Shown here: positions 25,572 to 34,721 of the stretch, in pieces | Layout: every line of letters starts with the position of its first letter | Position numbering within the stretch: the first letter of the stretch is position 1 | From: an uncultured Lachnospiraceae bacterium | GTDB taxonomy: Bacteria > Bacillota > Clostridia > Lachnospirales > Lachnospiraceae | NCBI GenBank assembly: GCA_910578645.1 | Contig: CAJTQI010000001.1 | Coordinates: forward strand, 62,001-126,000 | DNA length: 64,000 nt | Direction: 5' to 3' | Made by a program: the position numbers and the translations under genes | The notes under the pieces: generated by a model | What the model was told of the DNA's origin: nothing | The model's input: only the letters and a program-made list of their open reading frames with translations | Databases searched by the model: none

Positions 25572-27398
25572 ATGGATTCGCAGAAAAATGAAAATCTTTT
25601 AAATTTGGCTTTGGATACCCCGGAAGCGGAGAGAGAAAGGTCTTTGGAGCTGAATGTGGGGTATGATGTGGCGGAAAAAACGTGGGAGGTGATTGTGAAA
25701 TACCACGGCTCATTACAGGAATTAGAACAAAGAAATATTGTGGTGGAGGAGTTAATTGCCGGGTATGCGATTCTAACGGTTCCGGAATCTGGGATGGATA
25801 TTTTGGCAGTTACGGAACAGATTGAGTATGTGGAAAAGCCTAAGAGGCTTTTTTTTGACGATTTAGAGGGGAATACCGCTTCCTGTTATACGCCGGGCAG
25901 TCAATTGTTTGGGACGCTGACAGGAAAAGGGGTGCTTGTGGCAGTGATTGACTCAGGTATCAGTTATTGGAACCAGGACTTTCGTAAGGCGGATGGAAGC
26001 ACCAGGATACGTTATCTATGGGACCAGGTGTTGGGGATGGAATTTAGTATGGAACAAATCAATGAGGCCCTTGCTACGGGCAGCAGAGAGCAGGCAGAAC
26101 AGATTGTGCCGAGCATTGACACGACAGGGCATGGTACGGCAGTGGCAGGTATTGCCGCAGGAAGCGGAGAAAGAGGAGGAGCCGTTTATGCGGGAACAGC
26201 ACGGGAGAGTGAATTGTTGATTGTACGATTGGGTGCGCCAAGGGCAGATTCTTTTCCAAGAACTACGGAGTTAATGCGTGCACTGACTTATACAGTCAAA
26301 AAAGCGATAGAGTTACAAATGCCTGTGGCAATTAATTTAAGCTTTGGCAATACTTATGGGGCACATAACGGAACGTCTCTTCTGGAGCGGTTCTTGGATA
26401 ATATATCCGAAATCGGAAGATGTGTAGTCTGTGTGGGCAGCGGAAATGAAGGGGCGTCCGGCGGGCATGTAGGAGGCAGTGTGGCGGTGACAGGACGGCG
26501 GGAGCGTGGCAGTGGGGTGACAGGCGTTCGGAACACAGGAAGTACGACCAATATAGTCAATAATTTTGACACGTATGTCACAGAAAATATGACACGCGTG
26601 GAATTGACCGTGGGAACCTATGAAACAGGCTTAAATGTGCAGCTTTGGAAAGAATATACAGACCGATACGTGGTGATTATGGTGTCGCCTTCCGGTGAAT
26701 CTTTGCTTGTGGATACTGACCGGCCGGGTAAACAGACATACCAGCTTGGACAGACAAGAATCTTATTATATAATGGAGAACCTGCACCCTATTTGACCAG
26801 CCAGGAAATCTATTTTGATTTTCTTCCCGCCGGGGACGGCAAGTATTTGGATAGCGGTGTGTGGACATTCCTGTTAGAGCCAATCGAGACGATTACCGGC
26901 AATTATACGTTTTATCTGCCTTCCGGGACGGCAAGGAATGAGAGTACGCGTTTTGTCAGGACAACACCGGATGTGACGCTGACAATTCCTTCCACGGCGT
27001 CTAAGGTTATTACGGTTGGCGCATACAATCCGGTGTATGAATCGTATGCGGATTTTTCTGGCAGAGGGTATCTGTATCAAGAGCAGGTGAACAGCCGAAC
27101 GTCAGACTCTTTTGTGAAACCTGACCTGGTGGCGCCGGGGGTCAATGTGATGGCGCCGGACAGGAATGGAGGATATGCGCCGGTGACAGGAACATCCTTC
27201 GCTACACCGTTTGTGACGGGTGCGGCGGCGCTTTTGATGCAGTGGGGAATTGTTGAGGGGAATGACCCGTATTTGTATGGGGAAAAGGTAAAAGCGTATC
27301 TTCGCAGGGGAGCGAAGCCGATTAGAGGGGAGAGAGAGTATCCGAATGCCAGGGTGGGGTATGGGGCGCTTTGTGTGGAGAATAGTTTGCCTATGTAA
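25572..27398 (+). CDS. Subtilisin-like serine protease (S8 family)
   Basis: A 608-residue S8 protease with a complete triad: Asp127 in VAVIDSGIS, His187 in TTGHGTAVAGI and Ser542 in GTSFATPFVTGAAAL; the oxyanion Asn lies in CVGSGNEGA. About 200 residues between Asn and Ser form an inserted beta-rich domain (about 310-500), as in Csp-type clostridial proteases. No signal peptide or membrane helix is visible. An N-terminal region of about 110 residues may be a pro-domain. The ribosome site is weak. Sequence resembling its C-terminal codons recurs in the two direct repeats at 29.7 and 31.0 kb, hinting at former neighbouring copies. The target is unknown. Confidence 0.92.
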   Translation: MDSQKNENLLNLALDTPEAERERSLELNVGYDVAEKTWEVIVKYHGSLQELEQRNIVVEELIAGYAILTVPESGMDILAVTEQIEYVEKPKRLFFDDLEGNTASCYTPGSQLFGTLTGKGVLVAVIDSGISYWNQDFRKADGSTRIRYLWDQVLGMEFSMEQINEALATGSREQAEQIVPSIDTTGHGTAVAGIAAGSGERGGAVYAGTARESELLIVRLGAPRADSFPRTTELMRALTYTVKKAIELQMPVAINLSFGNTYGAHNGTSLLERFLDNISEIGRCVVCVGSGNEGASGGHVGGSVAVTGRRERGSGVTGVRNTGSTTNIVNNFDTYVTENMTRVELTVGTYETGLNVQLWKEYTDRYVVIMVSPSGESLLVDTDRPGKQTYQLGQTRILLYNGEPAPYLTSQEIYFDFLPAGDGKYLDSGVWTFLLEPIETITGNYTFYLPSGTARNESTRFVRTTPDVTLTIPSTASKVITVGAYNPVYESYADFSGRGYLYQEQVNSRTSDSFVKPDLVAPGVNVMAPDRNGGYAPVTGTSFATPFVTGAAALLMQWGIVEGNDPYLYGEKVKAYLRRGAKPIRGEREYPNARVGYGALCVENSLPM

Positions 27399-27611
27399 AA
27401 GAGAGCAGATTTTCAGGGGAAATTTGTGCCCTTGGTTCTTTTAGATTGTTATAAATATGTAAGCATAAAGTGCCAACTAAATGTGTGCAATATCATAAAG
27501 GAAATTGACTCATTTTCTCACCAAAAATCAGATTCTACTTGTAAATAACAGAAAATGATTATAATAATTGTTAGCCTGCAAATATGATTTGAATTGGTTG
27601 GAGGATATTTT

Positions 27612-28342
27612 ATATTCGTAGAAAACAAGACAATTAAATTCAAGCGAAAATATGTGGAAGATATTAAAAACACGATTGTTGCCTTTGCAAACTGTGATGG
27701 CGGTACACTTTATATTGGAGTGAACGACGATGGAACAGCTTGCGGTATCGATGATGTTGATGATACTATGCTGCGTGTAACCAATGCAGTTAAGGATGCT
27801 GTGCGGCCAGATATTACTATGAAAGTCTTCGACTTTCATAGCATGGATGGCCATGCGGCCCGCTCTCTCGATCAGCATCCTACTTTTAATAAAGTTGTCG
27901 ATTTCTTTAGTAAACGGAAGGTAGAGTTTGGAAGAACTCAGATGCGTTCACTTCACCTGACTGGCGAAGATGGTATGTACACGAATCTGGCATTTTTGCT
28001 GTCTGAACAGTGTACATATATGATAAAACTGGCTGTTTTTGAGGGTAGTAAGAAGTCTGCATTCAGGGACCGTCGAGAATTGTCCGGTTCCCTTCTGAGG
28101 CAACTGGAGGAAGCTTACAATTATATTGATTGTTATAATTGTACCCGTGCAGAATTTTCTGGACTGGACCGATTAGATCTGCGGGACTATCCTCCAGAGG
28201 CAGTTCGTGAGGCACTGTTGAATTATCGTCCATCGGGACTATTCTTTTAGCAGTGCTACTCTTATCAGCATTTTTGAAGATCGAATTGAATTTGTAACGA
28301 TGGTGGTTTGGTAAAAGGAATTACATTGTGCCCATCCGGTAT
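27612..28342 (+). pseudogene. Decayed AlbA_2 (Schlafen-type) DNA-binding/helicase-like gene
   Basis: The N-terminus (FVENKTIKFKRKYVEDIKNTIVA and CDGGTLYIGVNDDG) is typical of AlbA_2-domain proteins annotated as RecG-like or transcriptional regulators. GGAGG at 27600-27604 is followed 7 bases later by ATA at 27612, where ATG is expected, so the start codon appears lost. A deletion of roughly 60 codons seems to join HSMDGH to AARSLDQ near 27853. After REALLN (about 28222) the frame shifts: the expected IVHRDYSFSSATLISIFEDR continues in another frame, and a second shift gives GGLVKGITL before homology ends near 28342. A TTG-started open frame at 27594-28250 exists but is unlikely to make a working protein. 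Confidence 0.8.
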
Positions 28343-28351
28343 CCGATACCG
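28337..28351. promoter_or_regulatory. Operator-like 15-bp palindrome upstream of the LytTR gene
   Basis: CGGTATC and GATACCG flank a single central base. It lies about 130 bases before the LytTR regulator, just where the decayed gene ends. It could bind a dimeric regulator; no second copy was seen. A GC-rich hairpin (CCCCGGCA with TGTCGGGG) follows at about 28400-28430. Confidence 0.35.
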
Positions 28352-28484
28352 TAAAGCCATAGTATTAGGAAAAGGGAATAAAAAGGTATTTCACCCCGGC
28401 ATAGGGCATCTTGCCTGTCGGGGGATTGTTATGCCGGCGTCTGGATGATACGATAATCTTGCTAAGGCAGGGAGGGGGAGAAAA

Positions 28485-28931
28485 ATGAAGCTGACTATCC
28501 ATCAGAATCTTGCGGTTCATGAAACAGAAATTATTATCAATTGCGCCCATGTTGATGGAAGGCTCCGTCATTTGATTGAGCTGATCCGGCAGCAGGGCTT
28601 TTCCTTAACGGGGTATCAGGAAGGGAAGGAGTACCAGATTCCGCTGGAACAAATTTATTTTATGGATTCTGCGGACGGGAAAACCTTTCTTTATCTGGAA
28701 AAGGAGGTTTACTTCTGCCGGGATACGCTGGCTTCGTTGGAAGAAAAACTGCTCCATACTTCTTTTGTAAGGATTAGCAAAAACTGCATCATCAACACCG
28801 ATTATTTGAAAAGCGTGCGTCCGCTTTATAATCATCGGCTGGAAGCCTTCCTGGTGAATGGGGAAACCCAGATCGTTACTCGTAATTACATTGAAGTATT
28901 GAAAAATAAGCTGAAAGGAGAAAATTTATGA
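28485..28931 (+). CDS. LytTR-family DNA-binding regulator
   Basis: A 148-residue stand-alone LytTR protein without a receiver domain. The DNA-binding domain occupies about residues 45-145, with IPLEQIYFMDSADGKTFLYL, the F-V-R-I-S-K-N-C-I-I-N motif and VTRNYIEVLKNKLKG. A strong GGGAGGGGG site precedes the ATG. It overlaps the next gene (DUF3021) by four bases. This pairing is common in Firmicutes, where the membrane protein is thought to modulate the LytTR partner and both adjust a nearby transporter or their own expression. Confidence 0.92.
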   Translation: MKLTIHQNLAVHETEIIINCAHVDGRLRHLIELIRQQGFSLTGYQEGKEYQIPLEQIYFMDSADGKTFLYLEKEVYFCRDTLASLEEKLLHTSFVRISKNCIINTDYLKSVRPLYNHRLEAFLVNGETQIVTRNYIEVLKNKLKGENL

Positions 28932-29356
28932 AAAATCTCTTATGGAACTGGATTCCGTCTACCTGCATCTGCTTTACCCTGATCGTGCTTGCAAACTGGG
29001 GGCTTGATCTGCTGTGGGGGAATGAAGTTTCCCCCTTCCTGTTGGTTTTGTTTGTGTGGCTTGCTGCATGCCAGCTCATAGATACGCTGATTGGCAGAAT
29101 AGAATTCCGGAAAAGGAGTCATTACTGCATAGCAGAGTCGGTGGTGTTGTATCTGCTGTCATTGTTTATTTCCAGGATGTTCTTCTGGAAGGGCATGGAT
29201 GTTTCCATCTTTGTCGCTTTTACGGTAATCTTTTTATTTACTGATGGGTTTATCTTCTGGTATTTTCGCAAGCGGCAGGAAATCCAGGCAGAGGAGATCA
29301 ATGAACTGATCCGGGCAAGAGAAAAAAATGGTCCTGACTGCGCCCGGAATTCTTAA
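28928..29356 (+). CDS. DUF3021 family membrane protein
   Basis: A 142-residue protein with four hydrophobic helices (about 10-30, 36-55, 70-90 and 96-115) and a charged C-terminal tail, matching the DUF3021 family that accompanies LytTR regulators. It starts inside the stop of the preceding gene (ATGA), with AAAGGAG upstream. The tail after residue 118 is highly charged and probably cytoplasmic, where it could contact the LytTR protein. Its biochemical function is unknown. Confidence 0.88.
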   Translation: MKNLLWNWIPSTCICFTLIVLANWGLDLLWGNEVSPFLLVLFVWLAACQLIDTLIGRIEFRKRSHYCIAESVVLYLLSLFISRMFFWKGMDVSIFVAFTVIFLFTDGFIFWYFRKRQEIQAEEINELIRAREKNGPDCARNS

Positions 29357-29457
29357 AACAGTTTCATTGCGTTTCAGACGATTACGGATCGGAAAAGCAT
29401 TGAGAAATACGGGGAAAACAGGCTGTATTTTGCCCCGCCCATAGACTAGACAGTACA

Positions 29458-29708
29458 ATGAAACAAATTCCATGCGGCAAAGTGATTACCATTGGGAAGA
29501 TCTGGGAATACGTTGCCAGGCTGAGCGGCGGGAGCCTATCACGGCAGGAATTTTTGGTTCGATTGCGGTCTGGGCAAGTTACCAGTGTTTGGAAGACACT
29601 TAAGGCAAATGGGGAGTTAAGCGAAAAATACCCCGGCAGTGTTACGGGGCAGAAAAAATGGAAGCGGAAGGGCATACAGTGATTCAAAAGGGGCGCAAAA
29701 ATGATTGA
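29458..29708 (+). pseudogene. Truncated, frameshifted MGMT-like gene
   Basis: The start reads KQIPCGKVITIGKIWEYVAR, matching the DNA-binding part of MGMT/alkyltransferase-like proteins of Lachnospiraceae. The later part reads WKTLKANGELSEKYPG, their conserved C-terminal region. The stretch that should lie between them is missing or scrambled, so there is an internal deletion. An A-run near 29650 then shifts frame: the plus-one frame gives KMEAEGHTVIQKGRKND, the expected ending, with TGA at 29706-29708. The open frame as it stands ends at 29682 after 74 residues. Expression as a working repair protein is unlikely. Confidence 0.7.
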
Positions 29709-29733
29709 AAAGTGGTCGAATTCGACCACTTTT
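29708..29733. terminator. Perfect 26-bp palindrome, probable terminator
   Basis: The sequence AAAAGTGGTCGAA is followed directly by its exact reverse complement, centred on GAATTC. It starts on the last base of the MGMT-like remnant. A-rich and T-rich ends fit a bidirectional rho-independent terminator. Confidence 0.65.
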
Positions 29734-29748
29734 GCATTGAAAGCTACT

Positions 29749-29923
29749 TGACACTAACTTACCATTAAATTTGTCTGGGCTTAGCATTAGCGAACCGTAC
29801 GCCCCACGAGGTTATGCGGGTTTCAGCGATTTTCATTCAAAAAAAGTGAAAAAAGTTTGTGACATTAACTTGACATACGCGGGGTATGGGGCGCTTTGTG
29901 TGGAGGGGAGTCTGCCGGGGTAG
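29749..29923. repeat. Long direct repeat, copy A
   Basis: About 175 bases starting TGACACTAACTTACC and containing CGCCCCACGAGGTTATGC, GGTTTCAGCGATTTT and GTGAAAAAAGTTTGTGACAT. It recurs with many substitutions at 30951-31146. The right end (29880-29923) closely resembles the last codons of the S8 protease gene (GGGTATGGGGCGCTTTGTGT), reading GYGALCVEGSLPG and a stop. The 300 bases around it hold no intact gene. Confidence 0.75.
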
Positions 29924-30122
29924 AATGGAGTTGGTTTTTAGGGAATAAGCACTGTGTTTTGTGCGGTATGGTGTCGAATGAAGTGCTTATTATGTGTTAA
30001 TTCAGGATAAATCGAATGTAATAAACATATGAGATATGAAAAATGCAAATGGTATTTTAAATATAGTTTTGTATACAATATGATAATGATATGATGTAAA
30101 TAAGAAATACGGAGGATTGTTT

Positions 30123-30724
30123 ATGGGAAATATATATGATGGGGCGTTTCGGACAATTTTAAATGACTGCAGACAGATGATTATTCCGGTAATCAATGAG
30201 ATTTTCAAGGAAGACTATACAGGAAATGAAATAATAGAGTTTCATCCCAACGAGCATTTTTGGAAGATATTTTTTCAAAAGGCTTGTTGCTGTTAATTCC
30301 GTTTTATATTTTTTCACATGAAAAGAACTTTAAGGTGTATAATAATAACGAACAGAAATTGGCGGAGTTGAAGGCGGAGTACCATGATATTTTGAAGAGA
30401 CTTGATAATTTGGAACAGGAAGGAACTATTGGCGCGTTTGATAAGCGTACAATCATAGAATTTTCCAGTGATGTGATTAGAGAAATTGCACAGAAGTATG
30501 AGAATGTGCAGAAAGGTGTAGGTGATATTATGGGTGGAGCATTGATTGAAACAGAAGCAAGGACAATTTTGAATAGGGGAAAGGCTGAAGGCAGGGATGA
30601 AACTAAAAAGGAAATGGCACTCAGAATGTTGCAGGATGGTGAATTATCGATTGATAAGGTTGCTAAATATTCAGGGCTTGATATTGCAGAGGTGGAGTTA
30701 CTTGTAGGACTTCAGAATGTGTAA
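30123..30724 (+). pseudogene. Rpn/PD-(D/E)XK nuclease-family gene with internal deletion
   Basis: The ATG at 30123 has CGGAGG upstream and begins MGNIYDGAFRTILNDCRQ, typical of Rpn-family (PD-(D/E)XK nuclease family transposase-like) proteins of Lachnospiraceae. At about 30262 the sequence jumps from PNEHF to LEDIFSKGLLLLIPFYIFSH in another frame, so roughly 110 central codons, which should carry the nuclease core, are gone and the first frame stops at 30296. The second part is open from 30260 and ends with the usual coiled region and an EAR/EGRDE-type tail to 30724. Loss of function is near certain; the 3' fragment of 154 residues might still be translated. Confidence 0.82.
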
Positions 30725-30754
30725 AAGGAACGTAGATATTTTATTATGATTAGG

Positions 30755-30797
30755 AATCAGGAAAATAGCTTATTTTAAAAGCATTTTCCTGATTTTA
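30755..30797 (+). terminator. Terminator after the Rpn remnant
   Basis: AATCAGGAAAAT at 30755-30766 pairs exactly with ATTTTCCTGATT at 30783-30794 and is followed by TTAT. Confidence 0.75.
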
Positions 30798-30950
30798 TGT
30801 ATGTAGCTGATATTATTATTTTTTAGAAGGAGTTTATATACAATGATATAGTATTTATTAAAAGGATGTACAATGGTTGTTAGAGAAAGGGGAAACTATA
30901 TTTCTAAAAAATACATGTAGAGCATTTTAGATTGCTAATGGACTATGATG

Positions 30951-31146
30951 TGACACTAATTTACCGTCAATTTTGTCCCAACTTAGCATTAACGAACCAC
31001 ACACCCCACGAAGTTATGCAGGTTTCAGCGATTTTTATGTGGAAAAAGTGAAAAAAGTTTGTGACATTAACCTGATACATGCGGGGTATGGGGCGTTGTG
31101 TTTAGCCTCAAGCCTTCCGGTTTGAGGTGGGGAGTCTGCCGGAATA
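30951..31146. repeat. Long direct repeat, copy B
   Basis: The second copy of the 29749-29923 repeat. It starts TGACACTAATTTACC and keeps the CCCCACGAAGTTATGC and GTGACATTAAC segments. Its protease-tail-like part is interrupted by a small palindromic insertion (CCTCAA and TTGAGG arms near 31107-31128). The remaining sequence to 31380 is AT-rich, without a gene, and should contain the hsdR promoter; no clean promoter boxes were identified there. Confidence 0.75.
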
Positions 31147-31380
31147 AAACTTCCATACATTTTCAAAGTCATAACAATATTATATATGGGATGTCCACAA
31201 GAAGGAAAATGTAGTTGTTTTGTCCTGGTATGTGGCATATAATGAAAATCAAATATGAAATAGAATGAAAGAGCTGTTTTATCCGGTATATCTGAGAAAT
31301 TGTTCAACAAAAGAATTAAAAAATGTTAAAATAAAAATTGTAAATCCGTTTTTTATAAAAACAAATGAGGAGACAGCGCC

Positions 31381-34300
31381 ATGAAATCAAATTTTGAATT
31401 TTTAAACAGTCGTTTTCCTGTACTGGCAAATTTTGGAGAATTGGCGGAAAGATACCTGTATAGTGATTCCAACTCCTGTCTGATGAAGTTGGGTATGATT
31501 GGTGAGACGATTGTGAATCTGTGCTTTACCTATGATAAGATTCCTTTGCCTTATAATAACACGGCGGTAAAAAGAATCGACAGCCTGTTCCGTGAGGGAA
31601 TGATTTCCCAGGATTTGGCGGATATTCTTCATGCCTTACGCAAAACCCGTAACAAGGTGGTACATGAAAACTATGCTTCTTTAGAAGATGGAAAAGCGCT
31701 GCTTCAAATGGCATACAGCTTATGCGAGTGGTTCATGCAGACTTATGGGGACTGGGACTATCGGAACAAACCTTTTGTCATGCCGATGGATACGCCAAAC
31801 AATGTCGGTGCCGACAAACAGAGCGAGAAGCTCTATGAAGAAGCGTTGATAGAAGAAGCGGAAAAAGCAGCGGCGGTGGCCCCTGCCATTGAAAAAGAAG
31901 TCAGAAAGAAACGTTCGGGTATGGCTGCAAGCCAACGCATCAAATCTGAGGCGGAAACACGTTATCTGATTGATGAACAACTGCGCAAAGTTGGCTGGGA
32001 AGCTGATACGCAACGCCTGCGCTATGGCAAGGGGACACGTCCGACAAAGGGACACAACATGGCCATCGCTGAATGGCCTACCGATTCCATCGTGGGCAAT
32101 CGGGGTTATGTGGATTATGCCTTGTTTATTGATACGCAGATGGTAGCCACGATTGAGGCGAAAGCAATCCATAAAGATATACCGTCTGTCATTGACTACC
32201 AGTGTAAAGATTATTCCCGTAATATTCGTAGCACCGATAAGGCATACCAGATGGGCACATGGGGTAGCTATAAAGTACCTTTTACCTTTGCCACGAATGG
32301 CAGACCATATTTGGAGCAATATGACACAAAAAGCGGCGTATGGTTTCTGGACTTGCAACAGCCTGACAACGCGCCCAGAGCCATGAGGGGCTGGATGAGC
32401 CCGATGGGAATGTTGGAGCTGCTTGAAAAGGATATTTTCACCCGAAACAGGGAATTGCGGGAAATGCCTTTTGACTTGTTACGTGACAAAGACGGTTTGG
32501 CTTTGCGTGAGTATCAGGTAAGGGCAATTGAGGCAGCTGAAAAGGCGATTATTGGAGGAAAAACCAATATTCTGCTTGCTATGGCAACAGGTACAGGAAA
32601 AACTCGTACCATCCTTGGTATGATTTATCGTTTCCTGAAAACAGGACGCTTCCGAAGAATCCTTTTTCTTGTGGATAGGACGGCTCTTGGCGAGCAGGCA
32701 GCCGATGTGTTCAAGGAAGTCAAGCTGGAAGATTTGCTGACCCTTGATGATATCTACAATATCAAAGGATTGGAGGATACGGATATAGAGCGGGAGACCC
32801 GCATCCAAATCGCCACGGTTCAAAGCATGGTCAAGCGGATTCTGTATAATACCGGAGATAGGATGCCTGCTGTCTCTGATTATGATTTGGTTATCATAGA
32901 TGAAGCGCACAGAGGTTACATTCTCGATAAGGAGATGGGCGAGGATGAAATCCTATACCGCAATCAGTTAGACTACCAGAGCAAATATCGCAATGTGGTC
33001 GAATATTTCGATGCTGTAAAAATTGCGTTGACTGCCACGCCGGCATTACAGACGACGGAAATTTTCGGACAGCCTGTGTTCAAATATACATACCGCGAAG
33101 CTGTGATAGAAGGATATTTGGTTGACCACGATGCGCCACATAAATTGACTACGAAATTAAGTAAAGAGGGAATCCATTACAAAGAAGGCGATATCGTAGT
33201 GGTGTATGACCCTGTGACCGTGGAAATAACAAACTCTGAGTTGCTGGATGATGAGTTGGATTTTGATGTGGAATCCTTCAATCGTCAAGTTATAACAGAA
33301 TCGTTCAATAAGACTGTACTGGCTGAAATTGCCCGAGACATTGACCCTGAAAGCCCGGATGTACAGGGCAAGACGCTGATTTATGCCGTCAATGATGACC
33401 ATGCCGATTTGATTGTAAAGATTCTGAAGGAGATTTATACGGAAAAAGGTGTGGACAACGATGCGGTTATAAAAATTACCGGTTCTGTGGGTGGGGGCAA
33501 CAAGAAAAAGGTGCAGGAAGCCATCAACCGTTTTAAGAATGAACGTTTTCCCAGCGTTGTTGTTACGGTAGATTTGTTGACCACGGGCATTGACGTTCCT
33601 GAAATTACAACATTGGTATTTATGCGACGCGTGAAATCCCGCATACTGTTTGAACAGATGATGGGCCGTGGGACTCGCCTTTGCCCTGAAATCCATAAAA
33701 CCCATTTTGAAATTTATGACCCTGTCGGCGTTTATGATTCCCTGGAAGCGGTCAACACAATGAAGCCTGTCGTCGCCAATCCTGCCACCACATTCGGGCA
33801 GCTTTTGGATGGACTGGAGGTTCTGGAGGATGAAAATCAGGTTCGGCACCAGATAGACCAAATCATTGCAAAGCTGCACCGGAAAAAGCGTCACATAGAC
33901 AGCAAAACTATGGAACATTTTATAGCTATGACGGGAGGGAAAGACCCAGGCCAGTTTATTGCCGATATACAGAAACGGGGGCCGGAAGATGCAAAGAACC
34001 ATCTGCTTGCCAATGGAAAGCTATTTGATATGTTGGAACAGTCCAAAACAAACGGACGTCGCCCCGTTGTTATCTCTGAGCATGAAGATGTGCTCCAGGA
34101 GCATACCAGGGGTTATGGAAGTGGAAGCAAGCCCGAAGACTATTTGGATGCCTTTGCTACATATATCAGAACAAATTTAAACGAGATTGAGGCACTGAAC
34201 ATTGTTTGTACAAGACCGAAAGAACTGACTCGTGAGAGTTTAAGAAATCTGCGTTTGACACTGGATAGGGAAGGTTTTACAACAAAGCAACTTAATACTG

Positions 34301-34647
34301 CCATATCACAGATGACCAATGAAGAAATCGCAGCCGATATTATCAGCCTGATACGCCGGTATGCCATTGGTTCACCGTTAGTTTCTCATGCAGCCAGAAT
34401 CAAACGGGCGGTGGATAAGTTAAGAAAGGCACATCAATTTTCCAAGCAGGAGCTTAACTGGATTGCCAGGATGGAGAAATATCTGATGGAGGAATCTGTC
34501 CTGAATGTCACTGTGTTTGACGAGGACGGACGGTTTAAGGCACAGGGCGGTTTTTCAAAGATTAACAAAGTGTTTGGAAACAGTCTGGAAAGTATTGTTC
34601 TGGAATTGAATGAATATTTGTATGATGATGGAGGAAAAACCGCATGA
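31381..34647 (+). CDS. hsdR: Type I restriction endonuclease subunit R
   Basis: A 1088-residue motor and nuclease subunit. An N-terminal DUF4145-like domain (1-130) precedes the PD-(D/E)XK nuclease (Asp245 in YVDYAL; Glu259 and Lys261 in IEAKA). A superfamily 2 helicase core follows, with Walker A ATGTGKT (Lys407), DEAH at 507-510, TATPA, and motif VI region QMMGRGTRLCP. The C-terminal region to 1088 resembles the EcoEI-type R C-terminal domain. It should translocate DNA and cut at a distance when HsdS meets an unmodified site. GAGGAG precedes the ATG. Genes for M and S follow, so the system looks complete. Confidence 0.96.
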   Translation: MKSNFEFLNSRFPVLANFGELAERYLYSDSNSCLMKLGMIGETIVNLCFTYDKIPLPYNNTAVKRIDSLFREGMISQDLADILHALRKTRNKVVHENYASLEDGKALLQMAYSLCEWFMQTYGDWDYRNKPFVMPMDTPNNVGADKQSEKLYEEALIEEAEKAAAVAPAIEKEVRKKRSGMAASQRIKSEAETRYLIDEQLRKVGWEADTQRLRYGKGTRPTKGHNMAIAEWPTDSIVGNRGYVDYALFIDTQMVATIEAKAIHKDIPSVIDYQCKDYSRNIRSTDKAYQMGTWGSYKVPFTFATNGRPYLEQYDTKSGVWFLDLQQPDNAPRAMRGWMSPMGMLELLEKDIFTRNRELREMPFDLLRDKDGLALREYQVRAIEAAEKAIIGGKTNILLAMATGTGKTRTILGMIYRFLKTGRFRRILFLVDRTALGEQAADVFKEVKLEDLLTLDDIYNIKGLEDTDIERETRIQIATVQSMVKRILYNTGDRMPAVSDYDLVIIDEAHRGYILDKEMGEDEILYRNQLDYQSKYRNVVEYFDAVKIALTATPALQTTEIFGQPVFKYTYREAVIEGYLVDHDAPHKLTTKLSKEGIHYKEGDIVVVYDPVTVEITNSELLDDELDFDVESFNRQVITESFNKTVLAEIARDIDPESPDVQGKTLIYAVNDDHADLIVKILKEIYTEKGVDNDAVIKITGSVGGGNKKKVQEAINRFKNERFPSVVVTVDLLTTGIDVPEITTLVFMRRVKSRILFEQMMGRGTRLCPEIHKTHFEIYDPVGVYDSLEAVNTMKPVVANPATTFGQLLDGLEVLEDENQVRHQIDQIIAKLHRKKRHIDSKTMEHFIAMTGGKDPGQFIADIQKRGPEDAKNHLLANGKLFDMLEQSKTNGRRPVVISEHEDVLQEHTRGYGSGSKPEDYLDAFATYIRTNLNEIEALNIVCTRPKELTRESLRNLRLTLDREGFTTKQLNTAISQMTNEEIAADIISLIRRYAIGSPLVSHAARIKRAVDKLRKAHQFSKQELNWIARMEKYLMEESVLNVTVFDEDGRFKAQGGFSKINKVFGNSLESIVLELNEYLYDDGGKTA

Positions 34648-34721
34648 TTTACAATCAATACCCATATAAAATCGCGATGCAGGCGGCTATTGACCAACAA
34701 AGGAATGGAGGCTGTTTCTAA
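34644..34721 (+). CDS. 25-residue small ORF bridging hsdR and hsdM
   Basis: The ATG overlaps the hsdR stop (ATGA), and the TAA at 34719-34721 abuts the hsdM ATG at 34722. The peptide begins MIYNQYPYKIA and has no known domain. Its most likely role is translational coupling of hsdR to hsdM, and it may be a remnant of a longer intervening gene. Whether the peptide has a function cannot be told from sequence. Confidence 0.4.
   Translation: MIYNQYPYKIAMQAAIDQQRNGGCF

Noticed and set aside
28392..28432. GC-rich hairpin before the LytTR gene as a riboswitch
   Set aside because: It is a single hairpin without the conserved core of any riboswitch class I know.
29370..29453. Open stretch ending IEKYGENRLYFAPPID then a stop, between DUF3021 and the MGMT remnant
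   Set aside because: It looks like the tail of a lost gene, but I could not assign a family and no start is present, so it is not listed as a gene.
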